In this document: one piece after another, positions 12,701-24,700 of the stretch
How the letters are laid out: every line of letters begins with the position of its first letter
How positions within the stretch are numbered: position 1 is the stretch's first letter
NCBI GenBank assembly: GCA_027886175.1
Contig: JAJNNQ010000004.1
Coordinates: 16,783,501 to 16,847,500, forward strand
Length of the DNA: 64,000 nucleotides
Origin: Phylloscopus collybita
Taxonomy: Eukaryota > Chordata > Aves > Passeriformes > Phylloscopidae
Reading direction: 5' to 3'
Translations under genes and position numbers: made by a program
Notes under the pieces: model-generated
Databases searched by the model: none
Told to the model about the DNA's origin: nothing
The model's input: the letters and a program-made list of their open reading frames with translations, nothing else

Positions 12701-14469
12701 TTGTCTGGAAAGGTGAGTCACCTGTAATCAGCACATTAAATGAAAGACCTATACGATTTGCTACTGAAAAATAATCTCAAATTCAATGAAGGTTTAATTC
12801 CACATTTACAAGCCCTGATGCTTTCAGCTCTCTAATCACTGTTTCCTGTCAGCCATGAAAGTAATTTCATTTCCTGGAGTATGAACACAAACAACTGTGT
12901 GAGAGCCGCAGGCAGGCACAGGGTTGAGCTGCTCTGTGTAGGACACTGCACAGAGACCATCTCATTTCAGCAGGACACCTAGGCTCCTCATGTTTCCAGA
13001 CATGTTATGGAATAACAGTGCTAGCGAGCATCTTATTAGTCTGTTGGTGTCCAGAGAGAATTGACCAAACAGTAGGTGAAGTAAGTCAGCATCCACCAAG
13101 TTTCCAAACTCTGGTGGTCTCCATTTGGTGGCGTCCAGGTGTATTTGAAAGGAACTTAGCTTCTGGAATAATTCTAGCCCTTAGGAAGCTTTGGGGAATG
13201 TGCTGCCATACCAAATCACATGGCTCCCTTGTCATGGAGAGGTCTGTGCCCAAGAGAAGCCTTGTTGTGAAGTCAGGGACATTGTGGGGCAGGAAGAGCT
13301 GTTGACCAGGTCACCCTTTTTTGTCTCATGTCTCTACAGCCAGGGACCCAGGGAAACAAATGGCAATTGCTGAGCTTGGTGGTGCTTTTCTGTACGGGCA
13401 GAATCTGGATGTTGGCCAAGGTGGTCTCCTGAATTCCTCAATGAAAAGTAAAGAGACCAGCAAGGTCGTTTTGACAGACCAGCAAGCAGATTCCCTCAGG
13501 AGTGACTTTATTACACACCTCTGTAGTTCCAGAAGAACATCAGCCAGACAGTGAATTAGCTGCTTGGAAAGTGTTTGGTGTGTGCTTTCCTGTGTCAGCC
13601 TGAGGCGCACTAACAGCAGTTCTGAGGTGGGGAAAAAGGCCAGAATAGTGACCAAAGAGCTCTGGCTCTGCAGGGGCAGTGCAGACCCAAGTCAGAGTTA
13701 CACCTGTCAGAGACAAGGTTCAGGCACTGGGAGCTGTGCAGTAAAGGGGAAGAGATGCCTCTGGGGAAGGTGTGTTCTCTCCCTTTGTTGTGTAGCTCAG
13801 CACTGTTATGTTTGAGGAGCTTTTTGGGGGGAGGGAAGCTAAGAAAAGATTGGACTGCCAGCTCAAGGATCAATGCTGCTTGTAGGTATTACTGTACATG
13901 CTTGTTTGTATGATTGCTTGTATGTATGTATTACTAACATGAAGCAATATTACCTCCAGAAATATTCCTAGAGCTAGAAGGTCCAGCATTTAAAGGATTT
14001 GTGGAACAATGGTTTCCTCTAAAGACAGAGATGCAACTTTTGTATCAAGCATGCTTTTCACTTGGCAGATGCAGAGTCCATTAGACTCAAAGCGATCCAA
14101 GGATAATGATAAGAGGACAAGGGGAAAAAAAGGAAATTGAGGGAAGTGCTTTTAACTCCAGTGATCTGAAGTGTCAAAGATAAATAATACATAGATTGGC
14201 ATTGCTTTCTAAAGCCAGCTGCTGAGTCTGATGGAGATTTTAATGCTGAGAAATCACGTGTGCGCCACAGAGGGTTTGGAGCCGGGTCAGCTGTGCCAGG
14301 GAGGGCTGAGGTGATGGGGAGTTCCTCTCCTCTGTACCGCAGTGGGGAGGCTGGGCTGCTCCTCTGATGACAGCAGCCTCCTTCAGCACCCTCTTTTGTC
14401 AGGTTGCTGTGTTAGTCCTGTTTTAATCATCTCCTTGCAAGAATTTACAGAGTCTGCTCGTGCAGCAGA
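9716..14469. other. non-coding host DNA, nothing recognised
   Basis: No gene, RNA or repeat family could be supported. Short open frames overlap on both strands without domain content. A TG/TATG-rich patch near 13,885-13,935 is a weak low-complexity stretch. Confidence 0.55.
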
Positions 14470-14487
14470 GGGGAGGGGAGGGGAGGG
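14470..14487 (+). other. G-quadruplex motif
   Basis: The sequence is four G runs (4, 4, 4 and 3) separated by single A residues, which fits the strict G-quadruplex pattern with one-base loops. It sits in purine-rich non-coding DNA with no gene nearby that I can identify. Formation in DNA or RNA is inference. Confidence 0.7.
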
Positions 14488-17400
14488 TTCCCTTTGTGAG
14501 GCTGAACTCTCTGTGCTGGGGAAGGGAAGCAGCTTGAAAGGGAAGGCAGGGTTTTCCTCTGAAGGTTCTTGCTAGATGGAATAACATGATCCCATGTGAC
14601 TTTTTCCAGGCTTGTTGGTGGCAGGAGCTGTGGGGATGAAATGACTGATTCTGAAGGAGACAGTGGCACCTGCAGGGCCCAGATAGCTGTGGGGATGTGC
14701 TGGCACCAGGGACCATGAGGGAGAGGAGGAGGTGGGAGAGGTTAATGTGGTAGGAGATCCTTGGAGACAATCTGCAAAAGAGGAGAGAGGGGAGATGAGG
14801 AGGAAAGCCTGGGATGGACTGTGCACTCAGAGCAGGGGAGGTCTGTCCCGGCAGCAAGTGTCTCCTCTTGTCACCTGGACCTGCTTTCCACAGCCCTGGC
14901 TCATCCCACTCACCAGGGAAGAGCCTCTGCTGGCCCAGGTGAGCAGCTCCCGCACCTGGGCAGGAGCCAAAGGGATTCTGATGGAGTCTCTTGCACTGAA
15001 CTTGCTCCAGCAAGGTGGGATGGACTGCCCATCCCTATTCATAACCATGATAGCCTTGCACTCACCAAAAATTGGATTGCCTGGCTTCACAACCTTTAAT
15101 AGATACAGTGTGTGGCTCTGTGTAAGTCTAACAAGGCAGATAACACACATCCTACAACCTGGTGGCAGTCTTATATTGATTTTGAGTAATTCTGGTTTCT
15201 GTCTTTTGACCAACTATCACTTTCTGTTGTGATAATTGAAGTGCATTTTCACACTGTGGCAGGAAGCCCTGATTTTCTGTGTGCAATACACTGAGTTCCC
15301 GCATCACATGGGGAACTATTGGGAAATCCATAATTGCAGGGCTTTGGCAACCTTTAAATATTTCCATGGTTACTGAGGGGAAGGAGTTTCCCATTGGTTG
15401 GTGCAGTAATTATAGCAGTGACAAGGATGAACATGATTTTTGAAGCTGTTTGTTAGAGTGTTATTTGGATTTAACTTAATTTTGTATCTCTTAGAGTACA
15501 ATTTCTATACAAGCTGTTTGTTGTTTTCCATTAATGGAAAGCATTAAAACTTTGGCTAATAGTGCCAGTGGAATGATGTGGAGAACCTTACCACTGGTGC
15601 TTTTGGATTACTTTCAAGTGAATGAGGAAAGCCATATTCTTGTGATTTTTTGCCTTCACTCTAGTTTGTGTCTGTATTTCATGTCTATGTTAAAATTTGT
15701 GTATTTACTGGTAAAAAATCCCCAGAAAGGAAAAATCAAAGTTGTAACAAACAACTATGGATTTATGCCTTCAGTGTATTCAGGTGGAAATGAATGTTCT
15801 GAGCTCCTGCACGGCCCAGCTCTGATCAGCTGGTACCTGGCTGGTTTGGGGACTCCACAATGTCCCTCAGTCAAATGGGAAAAAAATTTGCCTGTGGACA
15901 GGCTGGAGGGGCAGACAGGGAGAGGGAAGGCAGGGGTTGTGTGTATGTAGGGGGAGACTACTGAGACTTCCCTTCTAGAACTTTTCCATGAACAAAGGAG
16001 GACATTAACTGAGTAAGTGGCTTATAAAATATTGCTCAGATTTCCAGCAGCAAGGACATGACAGTAATTCTGGAGAGAGCCCCAGCCTGTAATGCTCTGA
16101 GGCTGCTTGTGCAAGGGATGTGAAATGATGCCAGGTATTGGAACCTACTTTCCTTTTGTGCTTGTTTCTGACTCCTCTTATTTTCTTCAAAGAGTGTCCG
16201 TACAGGACAGCGTGGGTATCTCTGTGCCAGGCGACTTCTTGGTGCATTTGCCACTTGGGCCTGACAGTTACTGGAGTTACAGATTTAGAGCTCAGTACTT
16301 GTGCCAGTTCTTTGGCCCATTATAAGTCCAACCCAGCTTGATGAACAAACCTCCAAATTTGTATTATACAATGAGTCTCAGCATGTCTGTTTTCTCTAGG
16401 GAAGTAAAGACAAGTATTAATGTCAGACTGGATTTGAACTGAAAGCATCACACAGGAGTTGTTTTATGGGGTAGTACTCTGGCACTGCGTTGCTTGGGCT
16501 TTTTTTTTTCTTCTTTTTTTTTGTTCCTACCCCCTCCTGCTGACTACCCACAGCCCCAAATTAGGACAGCTAGGAATTTTCCGGTTGAAAAAGCTCAAAT
16601 ACAGTTACCTTTCCTGTGCCTCTGTGCTAATGCTAAGGGCACATTGATAGAAGCAAGGCTTGAGGCACAAACCTGGGGCAGTTCACACTGTGGCAGCTGC
16701 AGACAAAGAGGCAGACTGTGTGTGGAGAGCTGGGCACATGAAAATGCATCAGGTTTAGCCAGGATGCAGCCCAGGGGGCAAAGTTAGTTCATTTTGGGGG
16801 GCTGTGTGCACAGATTGATTTATTTTTAATTGGGACAGCTTGTGCTGCTGAGGGTTAACACATTCACAGGTTCATGGCCCACTCAGGAGTGTGTTGTTGT
16901 GGTTGAGGGGCCAATGCTGCACTGCTGACATAAGCAAGCCCACCTTCTCCTCCCACGAGCTGCACTGATGCTGACAGCATCTAGACTTCAGTGTGGGTGT
17001 AAAACAAACCTGATGGGGACATGGGAATGTTCCCGTGGCTGTGGTCAGCTTTCCAATGGTCCTCAGGTAACTCAGCAAGGTGCAGATGCTGTGCTTGCAC
17101 AGGCAAGAGCAGCCCAACCCAGGGCTGATTCCTGGCCCTGCAGAAAGGTGGGGAACCAAAGGTGCTTTTCTCTCCATCACTCACAGCAAAACCTTTGGGA
17201 GAACCTGGGGTGGGAACTGAGTCTCCTTCCCTTTCCCCCCACCTGGCTGTGGGGTCTGGCCTCTCCCCTCCCCTCTGATCCATGGATTCATCTAGTCCTG
17301 CTGTGGTTTGGGATGACTGGGAGCAGTGGCATACAAGATTAATGGGAATGTTCTGTAGTCCCTTCAAGTCCTCCTGGTGAGATAATGTTCTGCAGATTGA

Positions 17401-18389
17401 TCTGCACCATCCTCTGCCTGCCCTGCTTCCCGGAGGCTCTGACAGCATGGCAGCCTTGCTCATCTGCTTTATTTATTTATTTTAAACAGGGGAGAAGGGA
17501 TGTTAAATATCCCAATTGGTAGCTCTTATTTGAGAGAGTTATTTTTTTCACTTTCAGCCAGCCCCGCTGATTTTTAACCCTTTGATGGTAGCAGCCTTTT
17601 CTGCCTGCACATGCAGTGTGGACTGTGACAGACAGACACACTGGGATTCTTTCCTGGAGACCAGCCACACTTCACCTACTTATTTCAGCGTCTCCATCAG
17701 TGTCCCTGTTGCTTCCTGCTTTTTAGAAACCTCTACAAAAATTATTAGAAAATTTTCCTTTTTAGTGTTTGTCTGAGTGGTGCTTGCCACAGCTAGAATT
17801 GCATCTGTACACATGATTGCAGTGTGTAATGAGAACAAAAAATACTGCATCAAACTCAGCTGATAAATTTTAAATTTTCTATGAGGTAAGCCTTAGGCAA
17901 GCTGTCTCCGTGTCAGAATGGAAGCAGTTACACAATTATGAGAATTTCTTATTTAGTATGTTCAAACAAATCCTCATTACAACGAAACTGTGTGTTCAAA
18001 TCAATGTCTGTCCTGGGTCGGTGTACAAAAAAATATGTAGAGGAAAGGCAATTCCAAGTCACTACCTGAATATCTTTAAGAGATTAGAAGAACTTCTTTG
18101 TCCACAAATTTACATTTTCCCTTTCTTCATTTTCCCCTTTCCCCCTTTCCAGCTCTTTTGGCCGAAGTGTTCCTGGGGTGGCCTTAGCCCTTAGATCAGC
18201 AGGTGGTGGTGCAGTGGAGATACACTCCATCATTTTACCTAAGCTCTGTGTGAGCTTATTTGTGTGGCTGGCTGCTAGAATAGCCTGTACCAAAAAGTTC
18301 CAGGACTGATTGCAGGCTTTCCCCAATGCCATTTCCTTTGGTGTGCTCTGAGCTTGCTGCCAGGACAGGCTCCCCTGGAGGCAGCAGCT
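14488..18389. other. non-coding host DNA, nothing recognised
   Basis: A minus-strand open frame of 196 codons (14,423-15,013) overlaps several plus-strand frames and has no recognisable domain, so it is not called a gene. A short TTTA-repeat patch lies near 17,469-17,485. Nothing else was recognised. Confidence 0.5.
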
Positions 18390-18780
18390 GTTCCAGCCGG
18401 GGGAGGAACGCCCCAAACACTTCCGATGCTCCCTTGGCGCTGGCGATGAGAGTTTTGCAGAACTGAGAGATCCAGCCCAGGATTTTCCAGCGAGGCCTGT
18501 GGAGGTGGCTGGAGTGAAGAAGGAAGCTCCTGGACCCGGCGTGAGGCATTTCCCGTGGGGACAGGGCAGGGGTTGCCGTGGCAACGGGATAACCAGCACA
18601 TCCCCGAGGGGAGGCTCCTCTGCAGCATCCCCAGGTTTCCCAAAGCTCAGAGCTGCCCCTGAATGCCGCTGCAGTCGTTGCTGCGGCGGTCAAGCCGTCC
18701 CCAGCATGGTAAGGGGAGCAGGGTGCTGGCTGCAGGGCCGAGCGGCCGCCCGGGCTGGCAGGGACAGGACGAGGGCACAG
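18390..18780. promoter_or_regulatory. CpG-richer stretch with X-box, candidate regulatory element
   Basis: CpG dinucleotides are visibly denser here than in flanking DNA (for example the GCGGCGGTC and GAGCGGCCGCCCGGG segments). The stretch contains a perfect RFX-type X-box at 18,572-18,585. No exon or transcription start can be placed, so it could be a distal enhancer, an orphan CpG patch or the promoter of an unannotated transcript. Confidence 0.4.
18572..18585. promoter_or_regulatory. X-box (RFX factor site)
   Basis: The 14-bp sequence GTTGCCGTGGCAAC is two perfectly inverted 6-bp half-sites separated by two bases, matching the RFX consensus GTNRCC-N(0-3)-RGYAAC. RFX proteins regulate ciliary and other genes in vertebrates. 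Use of this site is inferred from the match only. Confidence 0.6.
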
Positions 18781-21700
18781 CCAGGACACCACAACACCCT
18801 GCTGTCCCCTCCGGCAATCAGCCCAGCCTGGAGCAGGGCACTGCCGCTTGCTGAAAATGTGCTTTGGAGGCTGGTGGTTAGTCCATGAAAGATGATGATA
18901 AACACATTTTTTCTCTGCTTTTCCTAGACCTAAAAGTGTCCTTCAGATTTGAATGTTTTAGCAATGCCTTGAGGAGAGGTTTTCTGTAAACACCGGTATG
19001 TTTTTCTTTTATTTGTATCATATTCCATGTACCAAGAAGGCTGAGAGATCAGCATTGCAAGCAGGGAGAGCTGAGACAGCACTGTGGCTGCCTGGCCGCC
19101 AGGGCAGCTCCTGGGGGAGTGGGTGGTTTTCCCTCGCCTGGCTCAGGCACGACACTTCAAAATTTGTGCCAGGCCAGCTCAAACAGGCTGGTGTGCATGG
19201 GACTGGAATATCAATAAAGGCTGAAGTCAACTCAGTGATTCCAGGGCATTGTAGTGAAAAAAATGGCATTTTCTGAAGGCTGAACTGTAGCTGCTACATT
19301 TAGACAAGTACTTTAAAGCAGGGTCACAGTATTATTCTGGGTTACTAGGTGACCACTTTGTTGTTATAAGCTGGACTTCGCCTACAATACTGCCACATGT
19401 TCTGGATACTGAGTTAATCTCAGGAAGAAAACTAATCCGTTTCGAGAAGCAAAGTGCTGCTTTCATTTTAAGCTCCAAGTCATTACTGTTGCTCTGCTCA
19501 GTGTGAGAATCTGAGCCTGCCACTGTGTCATTTCAGTGACTAAGATGGCTTTATATTGTCACTGTTGTCAGCAGTTCCAGTTTTCATCAAACAGTTACTT
19601 TTTGGCGTGGGAAATTTAGCATGTAGATGGCCAAGCTGGGTGCAAACTTCCTCTCTAATATACAGCTTAATGTGGCAAAAGCTCATTCCTGCTTGGCCAG
19701 GGTGTCTCTGCACCACCTCAGACACACCAGCAGAAGGTAAAGGACTCACAGGGCTGGACCCCCTGTGACTGGGATGGGAGCAGTTCTGCAGGATCACAGA
19801 TATCAGTTTTGCAGGATCCTAGAGAGCTCACTCAGGGGCTGGGACAGTCTCCTCTGCCTGACCATTGTTTCCAGTCTGGCTTGGAGGCAGTCACTTATTG
19901 ATGATTCTTTCTGGAGGAAGGAATTGCTTCCTGTGCAGGCAGAGAGGAATTTTGAACGGTGGTGGAATTGGAGATGTGACCATGCTTTACTCCCTTCTGA
20001 TGCTGCTGTCAGATTTCTGGTCTGCAAGCAGCAACCCCAGTGCAGCTGAGAGGAAGAGCTCTCCTCATTTTATTGCTTCACTGCTGCAGAAGCAGCACAA
20101 ATCCAGCTGTTAGGGACATTTCCTTGCAACTGTGTTCTTGGTGGAGGCATTCCATGGTTTATCTCAGCATCCTTCAGGCAAATGCTATGGAATTGCTTCA
20201 GTTTGGCAGAAGAAACCCTTGGGTTTGGGTGCTTATCAGGAAGGGACTGTCCCACACGACACCGGCCTGGGATATTTCTGTTCTCAGGTGCTTTTCTCCT
20301 TCCCTGCTCCTCAGGGCACCCCAGGGCAAGCTTACACACACTGGTGTCCACAAAAACAAGTATTCATCATTTTCCTCTCCCTGAACCCTGCTGCTTTGCC
20401 CATACAAACAGCTCAAGACAGTGGCTTGGTGGAGTGTTTCTAGGTGGGTGTAGGCGAGAGCAAAGTTTGACTCAAAATTCTTAAGTTAGCCTCAAATGAG
20501 AATCCTGGAAGAGGAGGAGGACAAATAGAGATAACTTTAGCTTTGCTTTAGAAAACTGGGTACTTTTTTATGGAGACAAGAATACATTTCAGATTTGTTG
20601 TTGCACAAAGTTGAGTTTTGTTTGGAAAAGGCCATTTGGCAAATTATGTGATTATATTAAGCTCACAGGTGGTGACTCACAGGCATAAATTATTTCCAGG
20701 AAACAAATGAAAAGGAAGGGTAATGATATGTTGTTTCTTGTACGTGGAATAAAGGAATAACCTTTCTGCCTGGGGCTACTTTTAGAAAAGCAAATAAAAC
20801 CTGGAGTAGAAACCAGTTAAATCGGTGAGTCCTGTCTTCAATGTTTCCTTCAAATTTCCATGCTGCAGTTTCTGAAGAAGAGGCTGAGAATCAAATTACT
20901 TCCAGCCACAGAGATTTGAAGTCTGTTTTAAGTTTCCTGTGCACCTCTGCTGGGGAGTCCCTAAATATCTGACTCCTTGTGGGAGGAAGCTGCTTGAGCA
21001 GGTGAAGTAAGAAGGCTGGAAATAATCATTGTCCCTTTAGATGCAAACTTCCAGGCTCTTTCTCTATTAGCCACTGGATGGGATGAAAAATTCTGACATT
21101 TGGGAAAAGCTGAAGGAACTGGTCCAGTTGTGGAGTATCACTTCTGCTAAAACTTAAAAAAAAAAATTGACATCACTCACTCATCAAAGAAAAAGAAATT
21201 AATATTTGCAGATCTCTTTGCAACACAGACACATTTTTAACAAGCTCATGAAGAGTCATTAAAACTTGTGCTTCCTCAAATAAAATTAAAAGTAATTTAC
21301 AACCACAACAAATCCTGGTGACGGAGGAGACATAAATTTTAAAGCTTAGTATTTCTGTTTTGGAACAATTACAGAACCTTATATTATAGAGGATGATGTG
21401 ATTGTTTTTCATGTGGCAACACCATTTAATTAAGATTTAAACAGATGGTTAACAGGAATAGTATTTTAGGCTTCATCAAAGTAAAATCTAAAGGGCACAA
21501 TAATATTTCCACTTCAAAGTGGTTTGTTTTGATTTCTACCAATAAATAAATTACTTTGACATGTCAGAGGAAAGCACTCTCACAGCACAGTACTGTTTTT
21601 CTGCTTGTGTAGTGAAGTGTGGTTCACAGAACAGGGACTTGATTTGGAACCCCAGGGCAGATACGAATCCACCAAATGAGCAAAGTGCCTGATTTGTGAG

Positions 21701-24700
21701 ACTCAGTGGTAACCACTGAGAGTGAAAAAAGCCTAACAAACTATTCCTCATAACTGGGAAAAGCATGGGCAGGAGCTGAATGGAAAGGCAGCCCCTCTGC
21801 CCTGCAAACACTTCTGCCCCCCTGCCTGTGCCCAGCCCAGCTGAGACTCAGAGGCTGCTCAGCAGAGCAAGGAGGGCACTCAGGAGATAAGGAAAGGGAG
21901 AGAAGCAATCTCTTATCTGCCTTCACAAAGGGAAGCAAAGGAGACATGGGGATTTAGCCCAAGAGCAGGGCTAGAAATGTGGAAACCAAAGAGGGTTGAG
22001 GGAGCAGCTGCCACCCACACCCCGTGCTCTGCCTGTGCCCACTCCATGCACTCCCCTGCTTGCCAAAAAGCCTCCAGAGGAGGAAAGGGACTGCAGCATG
22101 TTTGTCTAGAGGGGGCTGATTTATTTTTCCTCTGCAACACAGGTCTGTGAAGAGGCAACATCACAACAACCCCATCAAACCTTTCAGCTAAAAAGGAGAA
22201 AACACAATATCTAAACCAAATTGAAGTGAAATTTCCAGGACTTCTTAGGGCAAAGCATTACTTTGATAAGGAAACTCGCCTACTGAAAGGGAGGGGCCAT
22301 GCTGGCCCCATAGGTCAGCTCCAGAAGAAGGTGAGAGCAGCCCTGCAGAGATAAGTGCCCTATTTCTGTGCATGGCTCAGCAGCAAGGCTGTTCTGCAGC
22401 CCCAAAAGAAAATTTCCAGGAAGGAAAGGTCAGAGAGGATAAAGCAGCCATTTGGGAGCTGTCACTCTCTTCAGTGTGCTTTCTGCCACTCCACTCTTCA
22501 CACTCACATGCAGGTCAAGAACTAACCTGAGTTCAAAAGTTGTCTTGCTCCAGCAGGGATGCACTGGGAAATTGGGCTGGCATTCATCTTGTCCAGCTTT
22601 AGTTAAAATCTAGTTTCCTTGGTACTCTGCAGGAGTAAATCAGCAGTTCTGGAGGGCCATTCAGCCCACCCTTTCACCCCCTTGGCTCTCAGGGGAGCCC
22701 GAGTAGCTGTGCTGAGCCCAGAGCCCTGGTGCTGCACTCACCTGGCTGCAGGTGAGGCTGGAGCTAGCTCCTGCAGGCTGCTCTTGGCAGAAGGGTGCCC
22801 TTGAGTTCTGGCTGCGTGCTGGGACACGGGTGACAGCACAGAGGCACTTGCACACAGCTCCTGCAGCTCTTGGGCTGTCAGGGGGATGCTGGATTTGGCC
22901 CATGCTCTCTGCTGGGAGGAGATGGACAGGCCGGGTGTGATTCCAGACCAACACTGCCCACAGCAGCTCCAGCCTGGACTGGGAACCCCAGGGCATGGAC
23001 AGGGGACTAAAGGTATACCACGGGTGGGTGAGGAGCTGCCATCAGCAGCAGAGCTGGGAACACGAGGCAGCTTTTCAGAAGAATACTCTGAAATTAAACA
23101 ACAGAGGCAAACATCTCTTGAGACATCCTATTTATAATCAGCACATGCAAAAGGCAGGAAGGTGTTCCTTGTGCAAGACCTAATGTCATTAAACTTTACT
23201 GTGGCAAATATCAGAGTTGCTGGAAACAAATTCAGCCTTTTCTGCAAATACAAACTCCTGTCTTAAGGTGCTAATTTCCCTAAACATTCAAGTGGCAGGT
23301 TTGGGAGGTGTAATTAGAAAACCCTGACAAAATTAAAAGGAAATTTTTTCACCCACAAAGATGCAAGTGTGTAAGATGCTCCTATGGCCCTAAGGTTCAA
23401 TGTGTTTAGTAGTTTTGTTGCTTAAAGTGATAATCAGACCATATTGAATTTAACAGAAATTCAGCTGATTTCCAACTTTCATTCCTTGCAGAAGAGGTGA
23501 CTCACAGGAGCCTGGTTGGATCAGCATCTCTGAAGTGTTGCAGGAGCAACTTGAATGTGGCATGAAAGTTAAAAGCTGATGAAAGCACAATTTAACATAA
23601 TATTAATAGGCCAGATTCTCCACTGATACAAACTGAGGAGAAAATGAAATTGCACTGGTTTTCACCACCTAAAGCGAGGCACAGTGTAGATCTCTGGTTA
23701 AAAGTACCTTGTGTAGTTAGAACTTCACACTCTAAGCTGTCTGGAGGACAGGGAATTAAGCATCAAGGCTAAGCATTTTCCAGAAATAGAGGCATCAGTG
23801 GGAGTTGCAACAGGATTTTGTATGTAATTACTATCCTTCCTGGAGTGTCAGGTTCATCCATAGCAGCAAAGCTTTCCTATTGTCTGGGAAGATGCAAACC
23901 AGAGCAGGCCCCACACTTGGCACTAAGTGGCTGAGCCGAACATGGTGCAGGAGTCCTGCAGTTGTGGAGGGTGCGCAGATGGAGGGGTGAGGCCTGCAGG
24001 GCTGCAAGGGTGGTGTGGTCTGGCCCCTCTCCTCTCCTGGGGGCACCAGGAATGGTCACGGGGGCTGGGGGCTCCACCCTTTCCTGACAGCAGCAGATGG
24101 CCCGGGCTGCTCCAGCCCAGCTCAACCCAAACTCCATTTGGAAGAGGCAGTGCATGAGAGGACCAGTCCAGAAATGGGATTTGGCTGTCAGAGGAGACAG
24201 CAGGACTGAATGTGCTGTGAAAATCCACATAGGAACCATGGAAAAATCAAAAAGTTCTGGGAGAGAACAGCAACTTGCAGGCATGTTAGTCAGGACTTGG
24301 GGCCAGAGCCAGACTGATCCCCTGGGCTTCCTGCAGGACAGGACATTCCCCACAGATTCTGCAGCGAGCAATAATGTCACAGGGAGATGAAGTGAGAGGT
24401 CTCACACGGAGAGCCACACTCAGGGAGGAATGGGTTACCAGGAATTAACCAGGTGCACGATTCCCCCTCATCCTTCTGTGCCCTGGGACACACTGAGTGC
24501 AGATGGCCCTGATGTGCTGGGTGACCAGCACCAGTCTGGGGGCTGCTGTGAGTGACACTGCTGGTATTCCTGCTCAAATGAGGGCTGTCTGTGGTGGCAG
24601 GGATCTGCCTGCCCCAGCGCCTGGGGGAGGCTGCTGCAGACACCAGTGTCTTGTCATCCACAGCACGTGTGAGGCTGCTGCTGCTGCTGCTAGCAGCAGA

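Noticed and set aside
14423..15013. 196-codon minus-strand frame as a host gene
   Set aside because: It overlaps several other frames on both strands and has no domain, no splice context and no coding-like composition.
18256..18792. 178-codon minus-strand frame near the X-box as a gene
   Set aside because: Low-complexity Pro/Ser/Ala-rich translation of GC-rich DNA, with competing frames on both strands.
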